A DNA stretch of 64,000 nucleotides from Bacillus sp. M6-12. Its GTDB lineage: Bacteria; Bacillota; Bacilli; Bacillales; DSM-1321. The notes under the pieces were generated by a model that did no database searches, was not told where the DNA came from, and saw only the letters and a list, made by a program, of their open reading frames with translations. Position numbers and translations under genes: made by a program. This document shows, piece after piece, positions 35,291 to 44,620 of this stretch (positions are counted from its first letter, which is position 1; the number at the start of each line of letters is the position of its first letter). The stretch spans positions 124,001 to 188,000 of the forward strand of contig NZ_PGVF01000005.1 in assembly GCF_002860285.1 (NCBI RefSeq), given 5' to 3'.

Positions 35291-35869
35291 TTATGCGGCT
35301 TCCACGGATTCTGCAAGCCTAAATATAAAGCTGTATATTAATTGATAGGCTTCTCCGATTGACATTTCTTCTCGAAACCCATCTGCGTAATTTAATGTGA
35401 AATTCACATTCCATAAGCCATCTTCAGGGCTGAATAATAAACTGAAACGCGCCTCTTCTCCATGTAAATGCTCCCGGAAAAAATCCTTAATCGATTTTTC
35501 ATATTTCTTCTGAAGTCTTAAGCCCAGCAAGGCATCATAGGTTCCAAAAACATCATCCATTTCTAAAGAGACGGCATCCACGCCAATTATGTCTAACCAT
35601 TTAGATTCCAGATATATAAACTCATTTTGCTGCAGCTTTAGATAAGAAATCGGCTGGTTTAAAAACTGTGAAGACTCTTCAGAAATAACATTTTCTGATT
35701 CTTTATCACATTTTTCAATATAGGCATCCGCAAAGCGATCTGTCGGGTCGGCTTCTGAAATATTTTCTTTCGAAATCAGTTTATGCTTTACTGCATATGT
35801 CCTTTCCTCTTTGAAAAGGGAAAGATTTTGCGGGATAGCTACCAGTTCTTCAATTCGTTTTTTTAACAC
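35291..35869 (-). CDS. Hypothetical protein, ~192 residues
   Basis: An N-terminal helical and charged part (LKKRIEELVAIPQN; AVKHKLISKENI) is followed by a compact region FGTYDALLGLRLQKKYEKSIKDFFREHLHGEEARFSLLFSPEDGLWNVNFTLNYADGF that looks like a small alpha/beta domain. No family recognised. GTG 35869 is chosen because AAGGAGG lies 9 nt upstream; the frame opens 12 codons earlier without a site. It directly follows the NUDIX gene. Confidence 0.6.
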   Translation of the reverse strand: MLKKRIEELVAIPQNLSLFKEERTYAVKHKLISKENISEADPTDRFADAYIEKCDKESENVISEESSQFLNQPISYLKLQQNEFIYLESKWLDIIGVDAVSLEMDDVFGTYDALLGLRLQKKYEKSIKDFFREHLHGEEARFSLLFSPEDGLWNVNFTLNYADGFREEMSIGEAYQLIYSFIFRLAESVEAA

Positions 35870-35910
35870 TAACAGGTTCCTCCTTATAGAATCCATATAT
35901 GACAATAATA

Positions 35911-36570
35911 TCAGATGTTCTTTTCGCGGCCTAACTTAGGACTATCTATAGTGTTTTGTTTGAGTATCTCGATAAAATGAGCCAGGATCCGGGCGGTCAT
36001 TCCCCAAATGACCCGGTTTTCGTATATATAAAAGTATTCTTCCAGCTGTCTGGTCCGCCAATTATAATTTTCTCCGCCTACTATTAGTTCAAACGGAAAA
36101 TCATCTTCCGGTTCAGCTCTGAAGTTTACCTGATATATTTTAGGGTCCGTTTTCAGTAAAAAGGATAGCGGCACTGTAAAAATGTCGCCTACCTCCGACG
36201 GGTTTGGCTTCAGCTCCTGCGAACTCTTAATTAACCCTATGTAGGGGTATACAATCATTCCAAATGGTGAAATAAGATAATCCAATGGATAAACATCCGT
36301 AATGTCTCCTTGCTTAAGCCCCAATTCTTCTATCGTCTCTCTTATGGCTGCACCTTTTTCATCCTGGTCACTTGGGTCTATTCGACCGCCTGGAAAACAA
36401 ATTTCACCTGGCTGCCGCCTTAATTCGAGTGAACGGATTTCAAATAAAACATGAATACTATCCGCTTTTTCAATCAGCGGCAGCAAAACTGCATACTTGG
36501 AAAAACTGCCGCTTCCAAGTATGGTAGGTGTATGCGTTTTAATTTTATGTAATACGGATTCCAGCCTCAT
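35911..36570 (-). CDS. NUDIX hydrolase, CoA pyrophosphatase type
   Basis: About 219 residues. The NUDIX box GGRIDPSDQDEKGAAIRETIEELGL is intact (REtiEELG core), preceded by LELRRQPGEICFPGG, which is the UPF0035 extension of CoA/acyl-CoA diphosphatases (NudL/YeaB). It would cleave CoA to phosphopantetheine and 3',5'-ADP. ATG 36570 has GGAG 6 nt upstream; a 16-codon longer frame lacks a site. Confidence 0.85.
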   Translation of the reverse strand: MRLESVLHKIKTHTPTILGSGSFSKYAVLLPLIEKADSIHVLFEIRSLELRRQPGEICFPGGRIDPSDQDEKGAAIRETIEELGLKQGDITDVYPLDYLISPFGMIVYPYIGLIKSSQELKPNPSEVGDIFTVPLSFLLKTDPKIYQVNFRAEPEDDFPFELIVGGENYNWRTRQLEEYFYIYENRVIWGMTARILAHFIEILKQNTIDSPKLGREKNI

Positions 36571-36777
36571 TTTTGTCTCCTCTCTCTTTTTTTTGGCAGC
36601 TTTGATAGCTGCATCCACTCCTATATAAATTGTTTGTATTTGATATCATGCATACCAAATACTCCTCTGGTAAATTATACATCATATTCTTTTACTTCTT
36701 CAGGGATGAAACTCGGATTTCATAATAATTCCTGCCTAATACATGCTTTTACTTTTATTCCCTTTTTTTCGTATAAA

Positions 36778-36828
36778 AAAACGGGCTGTCCAGGCAAGTT
36801 TGCATTGCCCGGCTAGCCCGGAAAAAAT
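36778..36828. terminator. Terminator downstream of the coiled-coil gene
   Basis: CGGGCTGTCCAGGCAA / TTGCCCGGCTAGCCCG with small mismatches, flanked by A-runs and T-runs. On the minus strand it follows the gene at 36852. Confidence 0.65.
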
Positions 36829-36851
36829 AATCGTACATAACATAATAACGG

Positions 36852-37190
36852 TTATATCATAGAAACCAATGGTTTAACTTCTTCTTTTTCTTTGACTTTA
36901 TCAATTTTATCAACAAACATTTGAAACACCTTTTTCTTTTCTTCCAACTCTTTAATCTCTTCCTTTAATTGGTTGTATCTTTGTTCAAAAGGCTTATGGT
37001 AAAGCTCCCGGATGTTTCGGATAATTTCATCGTTCACTGTGGATTGAACAACCTGTTTAGTGATGCTGAATTTATATGTATACACCTGCAATTCGCGTTT
37101 CATTTCCTCATATTCATGGTCAATATCATTCAGCAGGCTGCAAATTTCAATTTTCCATTCTTCCAAAGACTTTTTCACATGATCTTCCAT
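36852..37190 (-). CDS. Coiled-coil hypothetical protein
   Basis: 112 residues, almost entirely helical and charged, with heptad-like stretches at SLEEWKIEICSLLNDIDHEYEEMKREL and FEQRYNQLKEEIKELEEKKKVF. No enzymatic motif or membrane segment. GGGAG precedes the ATG. Function unknown. Confidence 0.65.
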   Translation of the reverse strand: MEDHVKKSLEEWKIEICSLLNDIDHEYEEMKRELQVYTYKFSITKQVVQSTVNDEIIRNIRELYHKPFEQRYNQLKEEIKELEEKKKVFQMFVDKIDKVKEKEEVKPLVSMI

Positions 37191-37591
37191 AAGCCATCTC
37201 CCTTTTCCTTATCCAAATAATCCTTAGATAAAGTGCATTTCCCGCTATTTTACCATTCAAGTTTTTCAGTTACTTTTCTATCGAGTTACATTAATAATAC
37301 TTTTAAACAATGTGCCCGGAATTAAGGGCTAGATAAGCAGCTGAAATTTCCTTGTGTTGCAGAAGAGCTTTATGCTGAAGGTTCAGAAGGATAATTGATT
37401 GTGTTGGATAACTATAATGGTGTTATTCATTAAATGTGAAGCTTATCGGACGGAATGAACCCTTGTTTTTTCTTGCCTGCTCTAACCCTCATTGCAAATG
37501 TATCGATTAACCGCATTGAAAATAGTTGTCCTTTCTCTCTCTTTTTTGTCATATAGTTAAGAGTGGAGCGTTGTTGTAAAGGAGGACATGT
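37191..37591. other. Gene-free stretch
   Basis: About 400 bp upstream of the YqhV-like gene; no coding frame with a ribosome binding site, and no promoter I can place with confidence. Confidence 0.5.
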
Positions 37592-37867
37592 ATGTTTGTT
37601 GTAATTGAAAAAGCTGTACTGCTGATGGTTATGTTAAGATTCATCTCCGGCAGTATTGAAATTTTTGCTGCGGGATTAATGCTTAAACTAAATGATGTTG
37701 AAAAAGCCCTTATTGTAAATAGTTCACTTGCCCTGGTAGGCCCGATAATTATGATCGCTACTACTGCCATCGGGCTGTTAGGTTTGTCCGAAAAGCTTTC
37801 ATTTAATAAAATTGCCTGTATAATTTGCGGTGTTTCATTGATTTTAATAGGCATTAAAATGAAATAA
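37592..37867 (+). CDS. YqhV-family (DUF2619) small membrane protein
   Basis: 91 residues, three membrane segments: VIEKAVLLMVMLRFISGSIEIFAAGLML, ALIVNSSLALVGPIIMIATTAIG and IACIICGVSLILIGIKM. The LRFxSGxIEIxAAxLML motif is typical of DUF2619. In Bacillus subtilis yqhV neighbours the spoIIIA operon; here it is isolated, so perhaps a paralogue. AAAGGAGG gives a strong start. A hairpin CCACTAC/GTAGTGG (37887-37904) follows. Confidence 0.75.
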   Translation: MFVVIEKAVLLMVMLRFISGSIEIFAAGLMLKLNDVEKALIVNSSLALVGPIIMIATTAIGLLGLSEKLSFNKIACIICGVSLILIGIKMK

Positions 37868-37972
37868 TGGGGCTTACAATAAAATACCACTACCTAAGTA
37901 GTGGCACAGACTTAATGCGGCTGATTTACATCTTTCACGATTCTGTAGCGAGGCATATCATTTATTATTGTT

Positions 37973-38809
37973 TTATTTTCCCCACTTCTCCTTTAACATG
38001 GCGATTTCTTGTTTATGGGTGATACCTTCGTCTGATGGCGTTTCCAGTATAAGCGGGACATTTTTAATGGCAGGGGAAAGGATAAACGCTTCAAAGAGAT
38101 TTTCACTTATATAACCAGTGTTAAAAATATTGGCATGCCTGTCTTTCATAGAGTATGCAGGGTATTTAGAGTTATTCAAATGAATGGCTTTCAGATGTTC
38201 GAAATATCCCAGTTGCTGACCTTTAGACCAAAATTCTTCAGCATTTTCTTCATTCCATATTCCGCTGGCAAAAGCATGGCAAGTATCCAGACAAAACCCA
38301 ATCTTTTCTGAGAAGTCGCACAGATTCCGGACTTGGACGAGCTCTTCCAGCGTGGTCCCCATCGGACCGTGTTTACCAGCGTTGTTTTCCAATAATATCA
38401 AGCTATCGCCATCCCACTGGCTGAGAACGGTGTTAAGCATTTCTATCATTAATTGATAGCCGGCAAGCTGGTTATTTTCTTCCGTTCTATGCCCAAAGTG
38501 GACTACCACTCCAATTGAACCGCAGGCTTCCACTATTTCCAAATCGTTTAGCAGAGATTGGATCGTTAATTCTTTTTTAGCTTCAGTCGGTGTAAGGCTT
38601 GTTGGATATGGGGTATGAGCTATGGAAAGTATTTGGTGTTCCTTGCAAAATTGTTTGCAGTGCTCAGCGCTTGTCTGATCGAAATCTTTAACCGTTAAAC
38701 TTCTCGGATTTTTAGGGAAAAATTGATATGCGTCTGCGCTGAAGCTCGCTGCGCGTTTTGCGGCACCTAAATACCCTTCCTTTATACTTACGTGGCAGCC
38801 AAATTTCAT
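37973..38809 (-). CDS. nfo: Endonuclease IV (AP endonuclease)
   Basis: 278 residues. Zinc-site motifs of the family are present: HVSIKEGYLGAAKRA, VVHFGHR, LLENNAGKHGPMG, GFCLDTCHAFASG, HLNNSKYP...DRHANIFNTG and LETPSDEG. It cuts the backbone 5' of abasic sites. The sequence is somewhat shorter in the start region than typical Nfo but all metal ligands are there. GGGG precedes the ATG. It complements ExoA encoded 16 kb away; both matter for spore DNA repair. Confidence 0.9.
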   Translation of the reverse strand: MKFGCHVSIKEGYLGAAKRAASFSADAYQFFPKNPRSLTVKDFDQTSAEHCKQFCKEHQILSIAHTPYPTSLTPTEAKKELTIQSLLNDLEIVEACGSIGVVVHFGHRTEENNQLAGYQLMIEMLNTVLSQWDGDSLILLENNAGKHGPMGTTLEELVQVRNLCDFSEKIGFCLDTCHAFASGIWNEENAEEFWSKGQQLGYFEHLKAIHLNNSKYPAYSMKDRHANIFNTGYISENLFEAFILSPAIKNVPLILETPSDEGITHKQEIAMLKEKWGK

Positions 38810-39016
38810 AAGTACCCCGTCCGTTCCGTTAAACTTTTATGAGACTTCCCAGCTAAATTATTTGAAGCATCGCTTTAAATGATGGCGTTTTTCTCTTAAT
38901 TACGTGTTTTTCGGTTTTATTCAGTTTGATTTTCGCTAACAACAAACCTTCTGCCGATTAATTCGCCGGTGGAAGCAAAACTATTCTGATCATTCGATTG
39001 CTGCTTTAACATCGAA

Positions 39017-41602
39017 TTACTTCCATTCTCGATGGTTTCTGCCTCTCCTTCGGTTATAACGAGTTGCATGGCAGGCGTCACAAATGGGAAATGGATGATC
39101 TAAATGAAGTTTTTTCCCGCAATGCTTACACTTTTTCTGATAGTTTTTCACTTCAGATTTTAGATGCTCGTGAACTTCATTACTTAGTTCCTCCCTTAGC
39201 CTTTCCCAGTAGCTGGCTTCGGTACGCATATCCAATCGGTACAAAAACAATAGGTGCAGACCTATCGATTTGTAGGAAAGTTCTATTTCTTCAAGGCTCT
39301 GCTTTTTGATTCTTGGTTCAGGAAGATCGGTTCCCCTTACTATTGCCAGCATGGTGTCCTTCCACTGAACAGTTAAGGTTGGCTCTTTTTTTGAAAATGG
39401 CAGATGTAAAAATCCATAAAGATCCATCATGGAAAGGCGTGCTTCTATTTCTGTTCCCCTGATCAATTCATAGAGCTCGCGTTCCTCAGTAAGTGCAGCT
39501 TTTTGTGTCCCCTTAGGGCTCTCAAAGCGTTCCCACAGCTCAAAAAATGTTCCAATATCTCGAAAGTATTTTTGAAAACGTTCAAATACTGCATTAGTCG
39601 GTGCAATAGCAAACGTTTCTACGTGCTTATCTTCCTGTTCAAGCAGCCGCCTCATGGTTCTGATATCCGAAGTAAAAGCAACTCGACCAATATCATATAT
39701 ACCCTTTCGTCCGGCACGTCCGGCAATTTGCTTGACTTCCTGGGATGTTAAGCGGCGCCTTCTTGTTCCGTCAAACTTCTCATTTTCCAAAAAAACAATG
39801 CGGGCAATCGGGAGGTTTAATCCCATCCCAATTGCATCCGTTGAAACTACCACTGACGTTTCTCCCTTTACAAACCGCTGCATCTGCTTAATCCTTGTTT
39901 CGGGAGGCATACTGCCGTAAATCATGCTGACGGAATGGCGGTGTCTTTGAAGCTGGGATGCAGTTTCAAGAACCTGTCTTCTTGAAAAGCATACGAGGGC
40001 ATCGCCTTTTCTTGTATTTTTCAGAGAAAATTCTTTTGATTCGACCTCCAGCGGAATATCGCGGGTGTAATCATTAATTTCAATGCTGGATTCTCCCAGC
40101 AGCTGGAGCAGCATTTGCTTAATATTTCGGCTGCCGATAATATGGACTTCTCTGGCATTTGCCTTTGAAATAGCTTTATACCAGGAAAAACCTCTATCCT
40201 TGTCAGCTATCATTTGCGCTTCATCAATTACTACTACTTCGTAAAAATCTTTCTCATGGAACATTTCAACTGTACAGGAAAAGTGGCGGGCAGATGCAGT
40301 GATCTTCTCCTCTTCTCCTGTTTTAAGAGAGCAAGGTACACCATCAGAGTTCAATTTATCATAAACTTCAAGAGCTAATAGCCGCAGCGGAGCAAGGTAC
40401 AGTCCGCTTTGTGCCGCTTTCATGCGTGTAAGTGCATGGTGGGTCTTACCGGTATTGGTTTCGCCGATATGAAGAACATAATGAATATTTTGGCCAAGGG
40501 AAGGGCTATACTCCTGTCCAAAAATATCGTCGAGCATCCGGGCTTCTTCGGCTTCTTTCCTTAAAATTGCAGCCTGCTCTTCTGCTATTTTTCGTTCCCG
40601 TTCTGCTATATCCCTTTCGTATATCTCCCGGTGCAACGCCTCATTAAAGGGAATATCTGCAATTGAAAGAAGATCAGATAAAAACTCTTCCTCAAGCCGT
40701 GTAAGATATTCCTCTATATTAGCTATAATGGAATCTTCCAGCCAATCCATTATCACGGATGCTGTCAAATTTACTGAAAAAGCCTCTCTGTAATCAGAAA
40801 GAGTTTCGGAAGGCAGGATGCCCATCGCCCTCTCTGCCGCAAGCCTGGCAAGATATTCTGTAAGTACCCTTTGGTAACGGTAATAATATGTCTCATATTC
40901 AAAAAAGGTCCGTCCCCATTCAATTGCCTGGTGAATCTCACCAGTTAATTCATCAAAGAATTGGGATACGGTTGAGTAATCCGCTGGGTCAAAGTTTCCT
41001 TCAAACTCCAGCATTTCTTCCAGTCTAAAAGTGTCTATCGCTTTGTATTTTGTATTGTGTTTGAAGTCTTTAACTAATTGTTTCGCTGCGTAATGCCTTA
41101 TATACAAATAAAAAAGCTCATGGTTTTGTTCAAGGATTTCCATAATTGATTTATCAATACTGGAGCGTATAGTTGCCCTTTTATGGGCTAAGGCTTGTTC
41201 TTTTTTTCTTTGAAAAAAATGTTCCCTTGCATCATGGTAAAGCTCGCCCCATGCATGTTCATTATTTGCAAAGGATTGATGTAGCCATTCATGCGCATCG
41301 AAGGATTGATACTTTCGAATTTCATTGCGGAAAACTTTATTAATGAGTTTTCTGTCTACCCCTTCAATTACAAAGCCTTTCTCTTTGAGATATTCCTTTT
41401 TTTCCTTCTTTGGCACACTATTGGCAGCTTTATTCAGCCAAACATTCATCCAAATGTCCTCGAGATAAGGTCCTCTTTCCGCTAAATACTGTTCAAATGG
41501 AGGCATTGTTTCCTTTTCCCCAAGGTAACGGTCAATATCGTCGTGGATTTTATGTTTTGTATGTTCTACGGCTTCAGGATAGATAGCAGTTAGTGATTTC
41601 AC
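39017..41602 (-). CDS. SUV3-like RNA helicase with C-terminal zinc ribbon
   Basis: About 861 residues. A ~380-residue helical N-terminal region, then a helicase core: Walker A GETNTGKTHHAL, motif II VVIDEAQM, motif III-like EVHIIGSRN, CFSRRQV, IYGSMPPETR, STDAIGMGLNLPIARIVF and QIAGRAGR. These match the mitochondrial SUV3/SUPV3L1 helicase, the degradosome motor, rather than Ski2 or DEAD-box proteins. The C-terminus ends with a CxxC...CxxC zinc ribbon (CKHCGKKL, CDACH). Probably an RNA-decay or RNA-structure helicase. GTG 41602 is chosen, with AAAGGAG 7 nt upstream. Confidence 0.8.
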   Translation of the reverse strand: MKSLTAIYPEAVEHTKHKIHDDIDRYLGEKETMPPFEQYLAERGPYLEDIWMNVWLNKAANSVPKKEKKEYLKEKGFVIEGVDRKLINKVFRNEIRKYQSFDAHEWLHQSFANNEHAWGELYHDAREHFFQRKKEQALAHKRATIRSSIDKSIMEILEQNHELFYLYIRHYAAKQLVKDFKHNTKYKAIDTFRLEEMLEFEGNFDPADYSTVSQFFDELTGEIHQAIEWGRTFFEYETYYYRYQRVLTEYLARLAAERAMGILPSETLSDYREAFSVNLTASVIMDWLEDSIIANIEEYLTRLEEEFLSDLLSIADIPFNEALHREIYERDIAERERKIAEEQAAILRKEAEEARMLDDIFGQEYSPSLGQNIHYVLHIGETNTGKTHHALTRMKAAQSGLYLAPLRLLALEVYDKLNSDGVPCSLKTGEEEKITASARHFSCTVEMFHEKDFYEVVVIDEAQMIADKDRGFSWYKAISKANAREVHIIGSRNIKQMLLQLLGESSIEINDYTRDIPLEVESKEFSLKNTRKGDALVCFSRRQVLETASQLQRHRHSVSMIYGSMPPETRIKQMQRFVKGETSVVVSTDAIGMGLNLPIARIVFLENEKFDGTRRRRLTSQEVKQIAGRAGRKGIYDIGRVAFTSDIRTMRRLLEQEDKHVETFAIAPTNAVFERFQKYFRDIGTFFELWERFESPKGTQKAALTEERELYELIRGTEIEARLSMMDLYGFLHLPFSKKEPTLTVQWKDTMLAIVRGTDLPEPRIKKQSLEEIELSYKSIGLHLLFLYRLDMRTEASYWERLREELSNEVHEHLKSEVKNYQKKCKHCGKKLHLDHPFPICDACHATRYNRRRGRNHREWK

Positions 41603-41736
41603 TGGATTACTCCTTTGATTGTCGTGTAATCTTATCTTTTGCAATTATTTTTCAGGTATTTACAAAAGTAAATACAATTATGGTTTAATTATTTTCCCAG
41701 GTAAGCTGCCCAATACACATGTAGATAATGACGAAA

Positions 41737-41772
41737 ACACCGGATAAAGGATGAATTCCTTCTTCCGGTGCT
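41737..41772 (-). terminator. Terminator after the CoxG-like gene
   Basis: CACCGGA (41739-41745) / TCCGGTG (41764-41770) plus an inner AAGGA/TCCTT pairing; on the minus strand followed by TTTTCGTC. Confidence 0.55.
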
Positions 41773-41786
41773 AGTACTTTTTTTGA

Positions 41787-42239
41787 TTATCCAATCAGTT
41801 TCGTAGCCCTGATTTTACCTGCTACCGCTTCGGCAAGTTCTTTAGCGGTTTCTGGTACAGTTGCTTTGAGAAGGCTATTCGCTACAGGAGCGGTTAATCC
41901 CCTGGCGGTAATATCAAGGCTGCCGGTCATTCGGGTTTGCTGGGGAGAGATAGCTTCTGCTTTAAAAAAGCCTCCCCCGGTAAAGTTCTCATTCAGCCCG
42001 GTCAATTGGAATCTTACCTCTGATGGCTCATTCCAATCCGTAATTCTCACCTTCATGCTAATTTCCTTCTTCATAATTCCAAGGTCGCTTACAAAGGTCC
42101 ACGTAGATTCTCTGTCAGATAGAATTTCATGGCCGACATATCCCGGAACTAAAGGAGCCCAATTTTCCATTCTGCTTATAAAATCCCAAACAGCCTGAAT
42201 TGGTACAGCTATATTAATTATTTGTAGTCCATTTGGCAA
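41787..42239 (-). CDS. CoxG/SRPBCC-fold protein
   Basis: About 150 residues. IINIAVPIQAVWDFISRMENWAPLVPGYVGHEIL at the start and LTAPVANSLLKATVPETAKELAEAVAGKI at the end fit the CoxG (CO-dehydrogenase subunit G-like) branch of the START/SRPBCC fold, a lipid or small-molecule-binding family. No CO dehydrogenase genes are near. TTG 42239 is preceded by AGAGGGG at 6 nt; the longer frame to 42287 lacks a site. Confidence 0.75.
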   Translation of the reverse strand: MPNGLQIINIAVPIQAVWDFISRMENWAPLVPGYVGHEILSDRESTWTFVSDLGIMKKEISMKVRITDWNEPSEVRFQLTGLNENFTGGGFFKAEAISPQQTRMTGSLDITARGLTAPVANSLLKATVPETAKELAEAVAGKIRATKLIG

Positions 42240-42327
42240 TGCTATCCCCTCTTTCAATAGAACATTCCCTAACAAATTATGAACCACGGGTTGTCATTTA
42301 GTACCATAATCAGGAACAGAATACTCT

Positions 42328-42639
42328 TTAATCACCTGGATTAAATCTGTATTTTTCCAGGTTTATTAAGCAATGTTCATAAACTTCCACGCCTTCGCTC
42401 TGTAAAAATGATTTTTGGGCGTGGAACGCTTCCTCATCTTTTATTCCTATTTCCCCTTTTGAGTTGATTACTCTATGCCAGGGCAAACTATATTTTTTGC
42501 TCATGGAGTGAAGGATTCTGACAATCTGCCGTGCTCCTCTTGGGCTCCCAGCGAGGCTGGCAATTTGTCCGTATGTCATCACTCTCCCCTCAGGGATGCC
42601 TTTTATGATTGCTATGGCTCTATCTGTAAAAGTCTCCAT
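42328..42639 (-). CDS. Alkyltransferase-like protein (ATL, PWHR)
   Basis: 103 residues resembling the DNA-binding domain of O6-alkylguanine-DNA alkyltransferase: PEGRVMTYGQIASLAGSPRGARQIVRIL (winged helix) and LPWHRVINSKGEIG. The catalytic Cys of the MGMT PCHR motif is Trp (PWHR), defining ATL proteins, which bind alkylated bases and flag them for nucleotide excision repair instead of reversing them. ATG 42639 is preceded by AGGTAAGGG; the frame extends 7 codons upstream. Confidence 0.88.
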   Translation of the reverse strand: METFTDRAIAIIKGIPEGRVMTYGQIASLAGSPRGARQIVRILHSMSKKYSLPWHRVINSKGEIGIKDEEAFHAQKSFLQSEGVEVYEHCLINLEKYRFNPGD

Positions 42640-42774
42640 TACCCTTACCTCACGATTCAATTTTCGTTAGCTGCATTTTTATTTCCCTTTCAGTTTACCC
42701 TAAGTCAAATTACAGGAATAGTATATAGCCTTTTAATAAAGCCTCAATTAAGCAACACATCCTTTTCAAAAAGG

Positions 42775-42800
42775 AAAACCCTTCGAAAAACGAAGGGCCA
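42775..42800 (-). terminator. Terminator after speD
   Basis: CCCTTCG (42779-42785) AAAAA CGAAGGG (42791-42797); minus strand continues TTTTCCTTTTT. Confidence 0.7.
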
Positions 42801-42818
42801 AGTATCTATGGTAACAGG

Positions 42819-43646
42819 TTAATGGTTGTCTAATGATCCTTTGTGTATATTTTTTCCATAAAAAATTTCATCCATTTCCTTAGTCAGCCGATCTGTTATT
42901 TCCTCGACTTCCTCTGGCTTTAATTTATCCTTGGTAAAGCCGAACAAGTAGTTATTCAAATCAAATTTTCTTAGCTTGCATTTTGTATGGAAGATGTTTT
43001 CCTGATAGACATTGACATCGATCATGTCATATGATTCTTGAATTTTCTCCGGAATGTAATTTTGGATCGAGCTGATATCATGGTCAATAAAGAGCTTGTG
43101 TCCGTTAATATCCCTTGTAAAGCCTCTAACCCGGTAATCAATTGTCATGATATCTGTGTCAAAGGAATGGATCAGATAGTTCAATGCTTTTAGCGGAGAT
43201 ATTTCCCCGCATGTAGAAACATCTATGTCTGCTCTAAATGTACTGATTCCTTCATTTGGATCGTATTCCGGATACGTATGGACGGTTATATGGCTTTTAT
43301 CAAGCTGCATAACTACGGAATCTGGAAGCGGGCCAGGTGATTCAGCATACGATTCGGTAGGCACTTCCACTACCGGGCCTTCAGAAACCAGTATCGTAAC
43401 ACTTGCTCCCTGAGGCACGTAATCCTGTTTGGCAATATTTAAAACATGGGCCCCGATAATGTCAGACACGTGCGTTAAAATTTTAGTTAATCTGTTAGCA
43501 TTATATTGTTCATCTATATATTCCAGGTATGCTTCCCGTTCTTCTTTTGATCTGGTATAACAAATATCGTACATATTAAAGCTTAAAGATTTTGTCAGAT
43601 TATTAAAGCCATGCAATTCAATCCGCTGCTCTGGTGTTAGTGGCAT
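42819..43646 (-). CDS. speD: S-adenosylmethionine decarboxylase proenzyme (long, Escherichia coli-type)
   Basis: 275 residues, the long SpeD class rather than the ~125-residue Bacillus subtilis SpeH class. The autocleavage site is in [13 protein letters not shown]: cleavage between Lys117 and Ser118 would yield the pyruvoyl group. Cys146 in [11 protein letters not shown] is the expected catalytic residue. It makes decarboxylated SAM, the aminopropyl donor for spermidine. Ends SLDNH. Confidence 0.92.
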   Translation of the reverse strand: MPLTPEQRIELHGFNNLTKSLSFNMYDICYTRSKEEREAYLEYIDEQYNANRLTKILTHVSDIIGAHVLNIAKQDYVPQGASVTILVSEGPVVEVPTESYAESPGPLPDSVVMQLDKSHITVHTYPEYDPNEGISTFRADIDVSTCGEISPLKALNYLIHSFDTDIMTIDYRVRGFTRDINGHKLFIDHDISSIQNYIPEKIQESYDMIDVNVYQENIFHTKCKLRKFDLNNYLFGFTKDKLKPEEVEEITDRLTKEMDEIFYGKNIHKGSLDNH

Positions 43647-44117
43647 AATTTTATCCCCCTACCTTTTATTTACTATGTACTTTGCCCCGCACTTAAATAT
43701 TTGTATGATACCCAATCTGTTCAATAAAAAACTATCTTATTGCCGGAATAAACTGTACAGCAGCTTTCCCATGGAGGAAAGCTGCCGGTGATGCATTATT
43801 ACTTTACTTCTTTTGCGGGGAAATCTTTACGTTAATTGCTAAATAACATTCTTGGATGGTGAGACTTATACTGCTTAATATCTTGATTTCATGCAGCAAT
43901 ACTCCATGTTCGGTAAAGGACAAACTTAGCTCTTCTCAGACTCATGTTATTATCTGGCTTCCAACTGATTTTAATAAATAATCAATGCTGAGATATAGTT
44001 ATATAAATTGTCTTTACGTTACTGGATTCTATTTGCGGATAAACCAAATTTTACAAAGTATTATTTCATCTGCCTGGAGGGAGATTAATATTACTAACCG
44101 ACAAGGAGGTGAAACAC
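43647..44117. other. Gene-free stretch with a perfect hairpin
   Basis: About 470 bp between speD and a SASP gene. A perfect 10-bp inverted repeat GCAGCTTTCC (43760-43769) / GGAAAGCTGC (43776-43785) with 6-nt loop is present, without a T-run, so it is not a standard terminator. No coding frame is supported. Confidence 0.5.
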
Positions 44118-44354
44118 ATGTCACGACGCAGTGGTGGTGGAGGACGTAATCGTCTACTTGTACAAGGTGCTGAAAATGCTGTTGAGCAAATGAAGTATGA
44201 AATCGCAGCAGAATTCGGTATCCAACTAGGTGCTGAGCAAGTTTCTCGTGCTAACGGTTCAGTTGGAGGAGAAATCACAAAACGACTGGTTGCAACAGCT
44301 CAATCTCAATTAGCAGGAGCTTTTGGTCAACCAACAGGTCCTTCTAGGGGCTAA
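44118..44354 (+). CDS. Alpha/beta-type small acid-soluble spore protein
   Basis: 78 residues: [34 protein letters not shown], then [18 protein letters not shown]. Both family signatures, the GPR cleavage region [11 protein letters not shown] and the [11 protein letters not shown] block, are intact. The protein saturates spore DNA and is degraded by GPR at germination. AAGGAGG lies 8 nt before the ATG. Terminator follows. Confidence 0.95.
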   Translation: MSRRSGGGGRNRLLVQGAENAVEQMKYEIAAEFGIQLGAEQVSRANGSVGGEITKRLVATAQSQLAGAFGQPTGPSRG

Positions 44355-44379
44355 TAACAATTTAATAAAAACTTGGCTT

Positions 44380-44411
44380 AGGCTACTCGCAAATGCGAGT
44401 AGCCTTTTATG
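44380..44411 (+). terminator. Terminator after the SASP gene
   Basis: GGCTACTCGC (44382-44391) AAAT GCGAGTAGCC (44396-44405) then TTTTATG. Confidence 0.8.
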
Positions 44412-44620
44412 CGCTTAAGGGAAAAGCAAAGTGACAGACGGCTAGACAATAGAATTTATTACATGTGTTTCGTTTTACATTACCGGCATCAACCTGCTTT
44501 AAACTAATGCTGCTTACTTCAATCATTTAGCCGATTAAGCTCAGGCCAGCCATAAATATAGTCTCAAATAAACTGCTTGGACGTATATATAGAAAATAAG
44601 TTAAAAGAAGTAAGGTGATC

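Noticed and set aside
43760..43785. Perfect 10-bp hairpin considered as a terminator or small RNA
   Set aside because: No T-run on either strand and no promoter nearby, so only recorded as a hairpin within a gene-free stretch.
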